DNA from: an uncultured Acidobacteriaceae bacterium
GTDB taxonomy: Bacteria > Acidobacteriota > Terriglobia > Terriglobales > Acidobacteriaceae
Reading direction: 5' to 3'
Assembly (NCBI GenBank): GCA_903842845.1
Contig: CAIMNN010000551.1
Span: 1-11,496, forward strand
DNA: 11,496 bases
In this document: piece by piece, positions 1 through 7,510 of the stretch
How positions within the stretch are numbered: the stretch's first letter is position 1
Layout of the letters: each line of letters begins with the position of its first letter
Notes under the pieces: model-generated
Seen by the model: the letters and a program-made list of their open reading frames with translations, nothing else
Database searches by the model: none
What the model was told of the DNA's origin: nothing
Program-made: the position numbers and the translations under genes

Positions 1-1373
1 ACGTATTCAAAACGGTCAGGGAAGTGTTTGACCAACACGTCAGCGTCCTGATTCCAGAGCGTGCTGTGAGCATTTTGATCCTTGTCGAGAACGACGCTAT
101 AGCCGAGTGTGGTGTCAGAGAAAGCCTTGCTGCGGCGGTCGATATCGTCCCAGTGCTGGTAGACACTGCTGTTCTGAATATCGTTGCGTTCGTGGGCAGC
201 GCGGGCCTGCGCATCTGCTGCTTCGCCGATGGCGTGGATCTGCGCAATGGCCGGTGCGGCAATGGCGCGGGCCTGTGCGTTGATGACCGCCTGATTTTGC
301 GTGAAGCTTTGCAAAATGGCAGCCATCGTTGAACGCTCTTTGTCTGCAACCGCCTTGGGAAGTGTGGTCATATAGGCCACGCTCAACCAACTGCCGAACT
401 GGGCAGGCGGAGTCACGCAATAGACTACATACGTGTCACGCAGGCCGTTCTGGTCATTGAAGTCCACGGTGCCCATCATGTTGATGCAATGTGAAATTCC
501 TTCTTGATGGACTTGCGAGACCTGTGTGAAGTTGTAAGTTGCAGGATTGAGCTGCGCGCGTTTGCGCAGGTTCTGGAGCATGTCGATGTAGGTCTTCTCC
601 AGATTGCCGCCGTAAGGGTAGTAGGTGGCAGTGGCATACGCCGTGCCTTGCAGACGGCCCATGCGCAGAGCAGCCATAGTCCGTTGCACCGCGGGGTTGT
701 TTGTGTCGTTAGCGAGGAAGGTGACGCCCATCTCCGCAGATTCCTTGTTGGGGCCCATCGCCACAATGGTGCCCATTCCGCTCATCTTCTGGACGAGCTG
801 CCATCCGTCCGGCAGGCTGATGGACGCGGAGTTATCCGGCAGCGTTATTTTGTGCAGTGGGGCCGGCGGAATATAGCCACTTGTACCGGCTGTGTTGCGA
901 CCTGCCTCAAACGGCTTCCAGCTTGCCGTCAACTTTTGCATGAGCGGCGACATGGTCTTTGGGAAGCGCGATGCGTCGTCATAAATAACAGCAGCCTCGA
1001 CGTGGTCGCTGGTGGCTTTTGTGGCGATGACCAAGCCCGTGATGGGGCTGCTGCCGTTCTTCGTGGGCGTGAGGCCGAAGAATGCGCCGACGGCCTGCGC
1101 ACCGCGAATCTGGAAGAGCTTTCCGACCTGCGGGCGTGTACCGAACTTGTCATGCAGTTGCTGCATCATCGCGCCCATGGCGCCTGCTTCGGTGGTCTGG
1201 CCTGCAACAGGGCCAAACTGGATCTGGCCACCAGCGGACGAAATCGAGCTTTGCTGTTGCGAGTTCTTGCTGCTCGTAGAGTTCTTTTGGGCATTCATGC
1301 AGCCTGTCAGCGCCAATGTTGCGGTCAAGAGCAGGGAAGTGAGTACGTTACTGCAATAGTTTTGGGCCTTCAT
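1..1373 (-). CDS. Lipoprotein of unknown function (3' end outside the window)
   Basis: I do not recognise this gene as a named family. The frame is open from the ATG at 1373 to the window edge, giving 457 codons without a stop, so the C-terminus is missing. The start has a strong Shine-Dalgarno sequence (AGGAGG, 3 bases before ATG). The N-terminus is a lipoprotein signal: a short basic/polar start, a hydrophobic stretch of about residues 10-22, and the lipobox LTGC with Cys25. A Ser/Gln/Asn-rich linker follows, then a mixed globular region. Residues about 355-394 form an Ala/Gln-rich, probably helical segment, and the visible end (about 405-457) has a polar, aromatic-rich motif containing KHFPDRFEYV. 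No catalytic motif is evident. The residue after Cys25 is Met, not Asp, so outer-membrane sorting is plausible. The gene lies after the terminator of the propeller series, so it probably has its own promoter, although I could not find a convincing one in the 91 bases upstream. Confidence 0.8.
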   Translation of the reverse strand, partial: MKAQNYCSNVLTSLLLTATLALTGCMNAQKNSTSSKNSQQQSSISSAGGQIQFGPVAGQTTEAGAMGAMMQQLHDKFGTRPQVGKLFQIRGAQAVGAFFGLTPTKNGSSPITGLVIATKATSDHVEAAVIYDDASRFPKTMSPLMQKLTASWKPFEAGRNTAGTSGYIPPAPLHKITLPDNSASISLPDGWQLVQKMSGMGTIVAMGPNKESAEMGVTFLANDTNNPAVQRTMAALRMGRLQGTAYATATYYPYGGNLEKTYIDMLQNLRKRAQLNPATYNFTQVSQVHQEGISHCINMMGTVDFNDQNGLRDTYVVYCVTPPAQFGSWLSVAYMTTLPKAVADKERSTMAAILQSFTQNQAVINAQARAIAAPAIAQIHAIGEAADAQARAAHERNDIQNSSVYQHWDDIDRRSKAFSDTTLGYSVVLDKDQNAHSTLWNQDADVLVKHFPDRFEY

Positions 1374-1464
1374 ATCCCTCCTGTATGGGAACTAGGCGAG
1401 TTTAACAAAGCAAATCTTACGATGACACGTTAAAAAAGCGCCCTACTTAAAAAACTTTGTGAAA

Positions 1465-1500
1465 ACAAAATGGCCCGTCCGGGTGGACGGGCCATTTTGT
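1465..1500 (-). terminator. Strong intrinsic terminator after the propeller genes
   Basis: A perfect 16-bp inverted repeat (ACAAAATGGCCCGTCC and its exact complement) surrounds a 4-base loop. Read on the minus strand it starts 15 bases after the stop codon at 1515 and runs into TTTTGTTTTC. The plus-strand side is also T-rich (ATTTTGTTG) but no gene needs it there. It ends the transcript of the three beta-propeller genes and separates them from the lipoprotein gene at 1373. Confidence 0.9.
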
Positions 1501-1514
1501 TGAGTTGCAAAGGC

Positions 1515-2761
1515 TTAGTTCGTAATGTACTGGAGCGAGTAGTTTCCGTGAGGAACGCTCGCGATGGACGTGGGATAACCCAGCGAAGGATAGGGTGTGG
1601 CCTGGTTGGGCGCGATGGTTCCTGTGCTGGGATTGATGGTGAAACCACTGACCGAGTTTCCGATGTAGTTTGCAGTGTAGACATCGCGGCCGAGTGAGGG
1701 CTCGACTGTGAGGGCTACAGGATCAGTATCTGTTGAGTTGTTCACGCTACCGGAGGGGTTGACCGCCACGGATGGCGTGCCGGTGGGCAGTGAGATGTTG
1801 TAAGCCGAGACCGTGGCGTCTTGTGAGTTGGTCACGTACAGATAGAGACCACGCGGATCGATGGTAATCGCCGAAGGCAGATAACCGGTCTTGAACGGAC
1901 CGTTGATCAGGAAGAGCAGAGTGTTGTTGCTCTGGACGCTGTAAGCGATGAGCTCATTGGAAGCAAAGTCAGTGACATAGACGAAGCGGTTGCTTGGGTC
2001 AGAAACGACGCCTGAGGGCTTGATGCCAGCTTCGTACGGGCTGCTTGCGCCGCCGTTGGTGGCAGGCGTCAGAGCGCCGCCAGAACCGACTTGAAAGCTG
2101 AATATCCATCCGGCATTGGCGCTGCTGGTCGGGTGGCCGCCGGGGTTGTAAGCCGACTTGTCATATGCGGAAACCAGAACGCCTGAATTGTTGGTAAGCA
2201 CATTCACGCCGGTGGGCACGATGATGTCGCTTGCGTAAGGTGACGGCAGTTTCAGGGACCACGTTCCAGTCACGGTGCCAATGGTTCCGTTGCTCAACGG
2301 AAATGCGCTGATAGCGCCGGAGCAGGGGCCGGTTGGTCCGCAAGCCGTGACGACATAGAGATAGGTTGCTGCCTGGTTGATGGCCAGCGCGATGGGAGTG
2401 TTGCCCTGTGTGGAGAGCGTGACCACATCTTTCTGGGTCAGCGAGCTGTCGTTATTGATGGCAAAATGCACGATCGTGCTGTTGCCTGATTGGCGACATA
2501 GAGGTCGCGATAATTGGGCGAAGCGATGACCGAGATCGGCATGGGTCCGCCTGAGTCGACGGCCTTGACGGTGGCCCGCAGCGCACCGGAGAGCTGGTCC
2601 GTGGCGAAGATCTGAATCTGGCCGTCGCCATTGGTTAGTGTGGCGGCACAGGTGACGTAGACGTAATCGATGGTGCGCGTGCCGCAGGCGGTGATGAAAA
2701 GGGCCGCCGACAGTGCGAGCGATGCCATGATTGCGTTCCGGTATGTTCTGCTCAACTTCAT
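1515..2761 (-). pseudogene. Frameshifted beta-propeller lipoprotein gene (third tandem copy)
   Basis: The N-terminal part is encoded from the ATG at 2761 (Shine-Dalgarno AAGGA): a signal peptide with lipobox ITAC, Cys26, then the first propeller strands up to YVANQ (residue 92). The rest is in another frame, starting GNSTIVHFAI and running to the stop at 1515. Adding one G in the coding strand at the GG of CAGGCAAC (plus positions 2485-2486) gives CAGGGCAAC and an uninterrupted 415-residue protein, close to the 417 residues of the neighbour. Propeller blade motifs are seen at about conceptual residues 86-104 (LYVANQGNSTIVHF), 261 (VYVTDFASNELIAYSV), 306 (LYVTNSQDATVSAYNI) and 361 (VYTANYIGNSVSGF). 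This is the YVTN/lactonase_7-like propeller type. The family includes 6-phosphogluconolactonase-like proteins, but an enzymatic role cannot be inferred here. As written, translation from 2761 ends after 107 residues. The lesion could be a recent mutation or a one-base sequencing or assembly error in a short homopolymer. Everything downstream is well preserved, so it is recent or artificial. Confidence 0.85.
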
Positions 2762-2844
2762 ATGCTTCCTTCGTCGCGGGTTGTTCTGTGCAACCCATGA
2801 AAGATTATTTGATTTTTGTGCCGGTGTACTGCCCCGGCTTTCAG

Positions 2845-4098
2845 TTAGTGCGTTGAACCGTTGTGCGGTATGGCGGCCAGTGCAGTAGGCTGCGCATCCG
2901 TTGTAAAGGGCGTGTTGACCGAGTTCACCAATGTGTCGTTGGCGGTGTTCAAGGCGTAGCCGGAGACGTTGCTGCCCAGATAATTGGCCACATAGACATA
3001 CTGCCCAAGCCGTGGTTCAACCAGGATGGCATCCGGATAATTGCCGGCCGCATAGGAGCCCAGGCTGCTGAGCGTGGTGCCGGAGACCGAGTAGGCGCTA
3101 ACGTTCGAGTCGACGGCGTTGGCAACATAGAGGTGCGAGCCTGCGGGGTCAATGGCGATGGCGGATGGCGTGTTGCCCGCCGGATAAGACGCGCTCAGGC
3201 TCAGCGAACCGTTCGCATTCACGGTGTAAACAAAGATATTTTTACCGCTGGTGGCATTGGCAAGATTCACGCCGTCAGCCACAAAGACCGTGGAACTGTT
3301 GGGGCTGCTGGTGATGGCGCCGGGCAGTGTTCCAGCCGCCGCAACCGTTTGGGTTGCAGTCGCCGAGATGGGGCTGGTCGATGTGTCGAAGCTGAATGCA
3401 AAGCCGAAGACGTACCCGTGGGAGTTTGTCGTATCCTTTGCCGTAACGTAGACGTTGTTGCCATTGGCAAGCACGTTGACTTGCTGGGGCGTCACAATGT
3501 CGCTGCCGATGCTGATGGGAAAATAATTGTACCCGTTCGCATTATTGATGACGGCTGGCCCGAGTGAACCTACAGGTGTCTGGCCCGAGACCTGCGACTT
3601 GGTAAGGATCGGGAAGATGGCCAGTGCTCCTGAGCAGGGCACGACTGGCGAACAGGTCGACAGCGGTTGATATGTGTCGATGACGTACAGATAGCTGTCC
3701 GTCGGGTCAACGGCTAGCGCGACCGGGAAGATGCCGGGCGTGTTGATCGTGCTCTGTGCGTAGAGCTTGCCGTCGCTGCCGATCAGGAACTGCACGATGG
3801 AGTTGTCATCATGATTAATTACGTAAAGGTATAGGCCGTTGTGCGAGACCACTTCGGCAACAGGGTTGCGGCCCTGCGAGAAGAAAGGCGAAGTGGGAAT
3901 GGGTTTTAGAGAGCCGGACTGGGAGTCGACTTCCATCACATCAATCTCGCCATAGTTGTTATTGGAGGCGACCGCCTTGCTGCTGGCGACAAAGACAAAA
4001 TCCACTGTCAGCGTGCCGAGGCAAGCGGAGATGGTGGCGGAAAGCAACAGTGCAGCGGCGGAGACCAGAAGCAGCTGTCCGGTTTTGTTGAACTTCAT
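2845..4098 (-). CDS. Beta-propeller lipoprotein (second tandem copy)
   Basis: A 417-residue exported protein. A Met codon 6 bases upstream (4104) is possible, but 4098 is preferred. The sequence around 4098 aligns base by base with the start of the first paralogue (GAAAGATGCGCATGAAGTTC against GAAGGATTCGCATGAAGTTC), and this start puts the lipobox (ISAC) cysteine at residue 26, as in both paralogues. After Cys26 come propeller blades with the repeat pattern [LV]YVxNxxxNxVxxY: residues 89-106 (LYLYVINHDDNSIVQF), 135-143, 215-222, 270-276, 322-338 (HLYVANAVDSNVSAYSV) and 367-383 (YVYVANYLGSNVSGYAL). Six or seven blades fit the length. It is probably anchored to the outer membrane facing the periplasm or cell surface; the +2 residue is Leu. 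Spacing is 151 bases to the upstream gene and 83 to the downstream one, with no convincing terminator between, so the three are probably one transcript. Its substrate or partner is unknown. Confidence 0.87.
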   Translation of the reverse strand: MKFNKTGQLLLVSAAALLLSATISACLGTLTVDFVFVASSKAVASNNNYGEIDVMEVDSQSGSLKPIPTSPFFSQGRNPVAEVVSHNGLYLYVINHDDNSIVQFLIGSDGKLYAQSTINTPGIFPVALAVDPTDSYLYVIDTYQPLSTCSPVVPCSGALAIFPILTKSQVSGQTPVGSLGPAVINNANGYNYFPISIGSDIVTPQQVNVLANGNNVYVTAKDTTNSHGYVFGFAFSFDTSTSPISATATQTVAAAGTLPGAITSSPNSSTVFVADGVNLANATSGKNIFVYTVNANGSLSLSASYPAGNTPSAIAIDPAGSHLYVANAVDSNVSAYSVSGTTLSSLGSYAAGNYPDAILVEPRLGQYVYVANYLGSNVSGYALNTANDTLVNSVNTPFTTDAQPTALAAIPHNGSTH

Positions 4099-4249
4099 GC
4101 GCATCTTTCGTCGTCGTACTAGATCAGTGTGATCTGTTGAGCTTGATTCCGTTGAACTGCCGGAGCTGCATCCTCAAAGGAAATGCCAACGGCGGTCTGA
4201 TAGGAAAGCAGTGCGAGCGGATGGTACCGCGCGCACTGCATACCAGTTC

Positions 4250-5710
4250 TTAGTTCGTGCGTCCTGTGACCACACACCACGTCGCCGGACCTGGCAGCGT
4301 GTAGCTGCTGGCTGTGGCGGAGTCGCGGAGCAATTTGAGAACACCGGTGTTCGGGTCCAACACGCGTCCATCCACGGTAGAACTGTCGTAGCTGGCCGTG
4401 TAGATGTACTGGTTGGTCGGGTCCTCAAGAATGCACTGCGGCTTTGAGCCGGAGCCCGATGTGGGCGGTGAATTGGGCGTCAACTGGTGCGAGGACGGGT
4501 CGAGTACGAACTGTGTGATGCCGCTGCTCGGGTCGCTGGTGGAGTTGCCCTGACCGTCATTGATAACGTAGAGGAACTTGTTCTTGGATTCGATCAGAAC
4601 GTTCACCGGGTCAGAGAGCGTGGGGTCGTTCGGAACCGCGCCGCCGGTCTGCGAGGTCAGTGCGCCGCCGCTCACTGTGTAAGGAAGTATCTGGCTGGGC
4701 ACTGTAGTGCTGGTCTTGGTATTAAAGACCGACTCATTATCCAGCACATATACGTAGCTGCTGGCGGTTACGATGTTTGTGCCCTTTTGCACCGGGTCGC
4801 CGTCGCCATTGGTCAGCACGTAGGTGCCGATACTGTTCACATTCTGCGTCAGTTGGCCCTTGGTGGAATCGTATGTGTACGGGAAGGCGATGTTGCCGCT
4901 GGTATACGGTGTGGGCAGATGGGTCACGCTCGACACATATTCGTCCTTATTCGGAGCGGCCAGGGTCATCAGATAGCCCGATGCGATGGTGAAGCCGACG
5001 GGTTCAGCCGGAACCGGGAAGTAAGTAATCGTTGCTCCATTGACCGACTGCTGTGCGTTGAGAATGGTGCTCAAACGGCCAGTCGTCTGGTTTATCCCGA
5101 AGACAGTGACATCACCGCAGTTGGTGAAGTTCGCATTGTTCATCACGCCTTGGCAAACACCCTGTGCGTCAGGGGTCAGGGGCGCGGACTTCTCAAGCAC
5201 GAGAAGGTAGTTGCCCGAGCTGTCGGCCACCATGCGGAAAGGGTTGACGCCCTGCGTGGTGTATTGGCCTTCCTGGGTCAGAACGCCGCCACCGCCAATG
5301 GTGAAGAGTGTGATGTTGGCGCCAAAGCACTCGAAGTCGGTCGGGTCAGCGCTGGTTACCGCATCACCATTCAACTCGGCCGTGGTCACGGAATCACAAG
5401 GTATGCCGGCCTTATTGACGCCCATGTTCAGTACATAAAGAAAACGTCCGCCGGAGATCAACACCGCACGCGACGGGTTTGCGCCGCCTGATGCGACGGG
5501 CAAGCCATGGATGGTAGTGAGCTTGCCGGTGTTGTTGTCGATCTTGTAGCCCGAGATGATGCCATTGTTGTTGCCAGGATTGGCAGTGCTGACGCCAGTG
5601 ATGTACAGGTAACCAACGGAGAAACTCTGTGTACAGGAGGTAAAGCCAAAAATTACGCCTGCCGACAGAGCGGCCATCAGCAGTGTCTTACCAAAATTCC
5701 AGAACTTCAT
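4250..5710 (-). CDS. Beta-propeller lipoprotein (first tandem copy, longer)
   Basis: A 486-residue exported protein starting with an ATG behind Shine-Dalgarno AAGGA. The signal peptide ends in the lipobox FTSC with Cys26; the +2 residue is Thr. Propeller-type strands appear at residues 34-58 (YLYITGV...IISGYKID), 89-97 (RFLYVLNMG), 169-175 (LLVLEKS), 319-326 (YVYVLDNE), 378-386 (KFLYVINDG) and 434-452 (QYIYTASYDSSTVDGRVLD). It is about 70 residues longer than its two downstream paralogues. The extra length lies in loops between strands, including a region with cysteines at 105, 128, 186 and 198 that could form periplasmic disulfides. It is the first gene of the probable propeller operon, and its promoter must lie in the 378-base region shared with merR. 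A YVTN/lactonase_7-like fold is confident. The biological role (adhesion, carbohydrate or peptidoglycan binding, or lactone hydrolysis) is not decided by the sequence. Confidence 0.87.
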   Translation of the reverse strand: MKFWNFGKTLLMAALSAGVIFGFTSCTQSFSVGYLYITGVSTANPGNNNGIISGYKIDNNTGKLTTIHGLPVASGGANPSRAVLISGGRFLYVLNMGVNKAGIPCDSVTTAELNGDAVTSADPTDFECFGANITLFTIGGGGVLTQEGQYTTQGVNPFRMVADSSGNYLLVLEKSAPLTPDAQGVCQGVMNNANFTNCGDVTVFGINQTTGRLSTILNAQQSVNGATITYFPVPAEPVGFTIASGYLMTLAAPNKDEYVSSVTHLPTPYTSGNIAFPYTYDSTKGQLTQNVNSIGTYVLTNGDGDPVQKGTNIVTASSYVYVLDNESVFNTKTSTTVPSQILPYTVSGGALTSQTGGAVPNDPTLSDPVNVLIESKNKFLYVINDGQGNSTSDPSSGITQFVLDPSSHQLTPNSPPTSGSGSKPQCILEDPTNQYIYTASYDSSTVDGRVLDPNTGVLKLLRDSATASSYTLPGPATWCVVTGRTN

Positions 5711-5723
5711 GCGAATCCTTCAT

Positions 5724-5747
5724 CCCGGACGGCGCGCGGCCTCCGGG
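5724..5747 (-). other. Leader hairpin upstream of the first propeller gene
   Basis: CCCGGA at 5724-5729 and TCCGGG at 5742-5747 form a 6-bp GC-rich stem with a 12-base GC-rich interval. In the minus-strand mRNA it ends about 13 bases before the ATG, directly next to the AAGGA Shine-Dalgarno sequence. It could modulate translation, but a GC-rich hairpin of this size may be chance. Confidence 0.3.
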
Positions 5748-5777
5748 TGTGCTAGTTCCCGAGCAAAGCTGGGTTGG

Positions 5778-5799
5778 GACAGGCCCTGTCGTCATTGTA
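5778..5799 (-). promoter_or_regulatory. Candidate promoter/operator of the propeller operon
   Basis: A perfect dyad GACAGGcCCTGTC (5778-5790) lies a few bases downstream, on the minus strand, of the hexamer TACAAT (5799-5794), which matches 5 of 6 bases of the -10 consensus. A TTGACT hexamer exists at 5828-5823, but its 23-base spacing is too long for a normal sigma-70 promoter, so the promoter call is weak. The dyad is well placed for a repressor at the start of the transcript. Confidence 0.3.
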
Positions 5800-5903
5800 A
5801 AAGCTGCGGGCTGTTTATGCCTAGTCAACTCAGACTTAGGCTGCATTCAATTTGCTGCTGCGTTTGGCAAATACAGTCGGTCAAGGTTCAGTATCAAGAA
5901 AAT

Positions 5904-5921
5904 ACCCAATCTTCTTTGGGT
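5904..5921 (+). terminator. Weak terminator-like hairpin
   Basis: ACCCAA and TTGGGT form a 6-bp stem with a 6-base loop, followed on the plus strand by TTTTATGG and, read the other way, by ATTTTC. It could be a weak bidirectional terminator insulating the two divergent units. No gene obviously ends just before it. Confidence 0.3.
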
Positions 5922-6045
5922 TTTATGGTCAGTCTTTGGACGTTTGGTGCTCTGGGTTGGTCAACGTCTTCGGGGCCCGCCGGGAATTATTTTCCCTATA
6001 TTCATCATAAACAACCCCGGGGCGGGTTTATCTGTTAATTTTCAC

Positions 6046-6076
6046 TTGACCTGTCTAAAACTATAGGGTTCACAGT
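6046..6076 (+). promoter_or_regulatory. Candidate MerR-type promoter of merR
   Basis: TTGACC (6046-6051) is a good -35 element. Nineteen bases later comes CACAGT (6071-6076), a poor -10. The long 19-base spacer is typical of promoters bound by MerR-family proteins, and the interval carries an imperfect dyad (TGACCT ... AGGGTTCA). With this -10, transcription would start only a few bases before the ATG. The TATAGG at 6062 could be an alternative -10 with a weaker -35. Autoregulation by the encoded protein is the natural inference. Confidence 0.4.
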
Positions 6077-6088
6077 AGGAGAAGTGCA

Positions 6089-6613
6089 ATGTACACCGTG
6101 ACTCAGCTCGCCCGTGCCTGCGGCATCAGCCGTACGGCGCTCTTGTATTACGAGTCCATTGGGCTAATGGCGGCGCCACCACGCAGCTCCGGCAACTACC
6201 GGCGCTACGGGCAAAAGGACCTGGAGCGATTGAAACAGGTGCTTTCGTTCCGCCATGCAGGGCTGAAGCTCGATGACATTCGCATTTTGTTGGATAAGCC
6301 GGCTGGGGATGCGGCCGCGGTTCTGCAACGCCGTTTGATGGAGATTGACGGCGAAATCGCCGAGCTGCGCCAGCATCAGCAGTCGATCCTGAAACTGTTG
6401 AAGAACAAAGCCATGAGGAGAACAAAGGATATGACCAAGTTGAAATGGGTTGAGATCATGCAGGGCTCTGGATTTACCGACGAGCAGATGAACCGCTGGC
6501 ACATGGAGTTTGAACGCGCCGCCCCGGCCGACCACCAGGAGTTTCTGGAGTACCTTCAGATCGGAACCGCCGAGATTGCGCAGATCCGCGAGAAGAGCCG
6601 GAAAGGGTTCTAG
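6089..6613 (+). CDS. MerR-family transcriptional regulator
   Basis: A 174-residue DNA-binding regulator. Residues 1-70 are a typical MerR winged helix-turn-helix: helix-turn-helix in YTVTQLARACGISRTALLYYE, the GL turn at 25-26, then the wing SGNYRRYGQKDLERL (34-48) and the second helical pair to about residue 70. Residues 75-107 are a predicted dimerisation coiled coil. The C-terminal part (about 116-174) is small and helical, with the motif RWHMEFERAAP and end IREKSRKGF. The only cysteine is Cys11 inside the DNA-binding domain, so the protein lacks the C-terminal cysteines of the metal- and redox-sensing branches, and a small-molecule effector is more likely. The start is supported by AGGAG with 7 bases to the ATG. 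No target gene follows on the same strand. The divergent propeller operon is the closest candidate target besides itself. Confidence 0.9.
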   Translation: MYTVTQLARACGISRTALLYYESIGLMAAPPRSSGNYRRYGQKDLERLKQVLSFRHAGLKLDDIRILLDKPAGDAAAVLQRRLMEIDGEIAELRQHQQSILKLLKNKAMRRTKDMTKLKWVEIMQGSGFTDEQMNRWHMEFERAAPADHQEFLEYLQIGTAEIAQIREKSRKGF

Positions 6614-6633
6614 AAAATAACCTTGAATAAAAA

Positions 6634-6664
6634 GGGCAGCCGTTATGGCTGCCCATTTGTTTTT
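6634..6664. terminator. Bidirectional intrinsic terminator between merR and tpiA
   Basis: GGGCAGCC and GGCTGCCC form a perfect 8-bp stem with loop GTTAT (6634-6654). The plus side runs into ATTTGTTTTT, and the minus side into TTTTTATTC. It lies 20 bases after the merR stop and 22 bases beyond the tpiA stop, and so serves both convergent genes. Confidence 0.88.
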
Positions 6665-6676
6665 GCTCGCAGATTG

Positions 6677-7429
6677 TTAGTAGCTGGCGATTGCCTTGAA
6701 CGAATCAGCCTTGAGGCTGGCGCCGCCGACGAGTGCGCCGTCGATCTCGGCCTGATTGAGCAGTGCCGAGGCGTTATCCGGCTTGACGCTGCCGCCATAG
6801 AGGATGCGCATAGCGTTGGCAACCGCGGGGCCGAGCAGTTTGGCCACTTCAGCGCGGACAATTGCGTGCGCTTCGGCTGCCATCTCTGGCGTTGCGGTTT
6901 TGCCGGTGCCGATAGCCCAGACCGGCTCATAAGCAATCACGATTGGTGCGGCTGCTTCAGCCGTGATGCCGGCGAATGCGCCGTTGATCTGCGTCTTGAG
7001 GACGGATTCCGTCTTGCCCGCTTCACGCTCGGCAAGAACCTCGCCGATGCAGACGATTGGGATGATGCCGTGCTTGAGCGCGGTGTGCAGCTTCTTATTG
7101 ACAATCTCGTCAGTCTCGGCAAAGTACTGGCGGCGCTCGGAGTGGCCAATGAGCGTGTGAGTCCCGCCGATGGCGATGAGCTGGCCGACCGAAGTTTCGC
7201 CCGTGTAGGCGCCCTCCTCGGCAAAATGGATGTTCTGCGCACCGATGGCGACGTTCGAACCTTTGGCGGCTTCAATCACACCCGGCAGCAGCACGGGCGA
7301 CGGGAAGATGGCAATCTCATCGCGCGTCTGAGCGGCGACGAGGGGCAGGAACTCAGTAAAGAAGGCCTTGGCTTCGGCGGGGGTTTTGTACATCTTCCAG
7401 TTTGCGGCGATTAATTTCTTACGGGCCAT
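6677..7429 (-). CDS. tpiA: Triose-phosphate isomerase
   Basis: Cytosolic enzyme interconverting dihydroxyacetone phosphate and glyceraldehyde 3-phosphate in glycolysis and gluconeogenesis. The 250-residue length is normal for the family. The protein starts MARKKLIAANWKMYK with the substrate-binding Asn10 and catalytic Lys12. The electrophile His96 lies in LIGHSERR, the catalytic base Glu168 in AYEPVWAIGTG, and the mobile loop 6 covers about 171-178. The phosphate-binding ends are YGGSVK (211-216) and GALVGGASL (231-239). All key residues are present, so the enzyme should be active. The start is an ATG with GAGGAG 10 bases upstream, after a run of seven A. It is on the same strand as pgk and gap, but a toxin-antitoxin pair on the opposite strand intervenes, so tpiA needs its own promoter in 7430-7549. 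Confidence 0.98.
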   Translation of the reverse strand: MARKKLIAANWKMYKTPAEAKAFFTEFLPLVAAQTRDEIAIFPSPVLLPGVIEAAKGSNVAIGAQNIHFAEEGAYTGETSVGQLIAIGGTHTLIGHSERRQYFAETDEIVNKKLHTALKHGIIPIVCIGEVLAEREAGKTESVLKTQINGAFAGITAEAAAPIVIAYEPVWAIGTGKTATPEMAAEAHAIVRAEVAKLLGPAVANAMRILYGGSVKPDNASALLNQAEIDGALVGGASLKADSFKAIASY

Positions 7430-7446
7430 TTTTTTGTGTCTCCTCA

Positions 7447-7459
7447 GCTAGATTCTAGC
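7447..7459 (-). promoter_or_regulatory. Perfect dyad overlapping a possible tpiA -10 box
   Basis: GCTAGAtTCTAGC is a perfect 13-base inverted repeat. On the minus strand it contains TAGAAT (7457-7452), 5 of 6 with the -10 consensus, placed 23 bases before the tpiA ATG. No good -35 is visible at 16-18 bases, so it may be an operator, a promoter needing an activator, or chance. Confidence 0.3.
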
Positions 7460-7510
7460 GGAAGAGTCAGTCACAGGAGGTGATAGAGGGCACTGAAGCG
7501 GGTTTGATGG

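Larger units (their letters stand above)
5711..6088. other. Divergent intergenic region between propeller operon and merR
   Basis: This 378-base stretch has no convincing gene: frames are short, without family-like sequence or ribosome binding sites. It holds, from left to right, a leader hairpin close to the propeller start (5724-5747), a perfect 13-base dyad (5778-5790), a TACAAT box on the minus strand (5794-5799), a terminator-like hairpin (5904-5921), a weak GGGAA/TTCCC hairpin (5982-5996), and a candidate MerR promoter (6046-6076). It must contain the promoters of both flanking transcription units, and its size leaves room for a small RNA, for which there is no direct evidence. Confidence 0.6.

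Noticed and set aside
504..1433. Open plus-strand frame of 309 codons opposite the unknown lipoprotein
   Set aside because: It is antisense to a frame with a strong ribosome binding site and lipobox, has no ribosome binding site of its own, and its protein has no family-like pattern. It follows from codon bias on the other strand.
2778..2796. GGGTTG/CAACCC hairpin between the second and third propeller genes as a terminator
   Set aside because: The 6-bp stem has no following T tract on the minus strand and ends 17 bases before the next start, so it does not look like a transcription stop.
2438..2798. Programmed frameshifting in the third propeller gene
   Set aside because: No slippery heptamer or downstream pseudoknot is evident at the shift (AATCAGGCAACAG), and the paralogues encode the same protein in one frame. 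A missing base is simpler.
4487..5491. Open plus-strand frame of 334 codons opposite the first propeller gene
   Set aside because: It lies wholly antisense to a well-supported propeller lipoprotein and has a composition without domain signature. The same reasoning removes the plus frame at 6623-7414 opposite tpiA.
7475..7484. AGGAGGTGAT, a perfect complement of the 16S rRNA 3' end, between tpiA and the antitoxin
   Set aside because: No start codon follows at usable distance on the plus strand; the nearest ATG (7507) is over 20 bases away and encodes only 8 residues. The reverse reading is not part of an rRNA gene. Considered chance.
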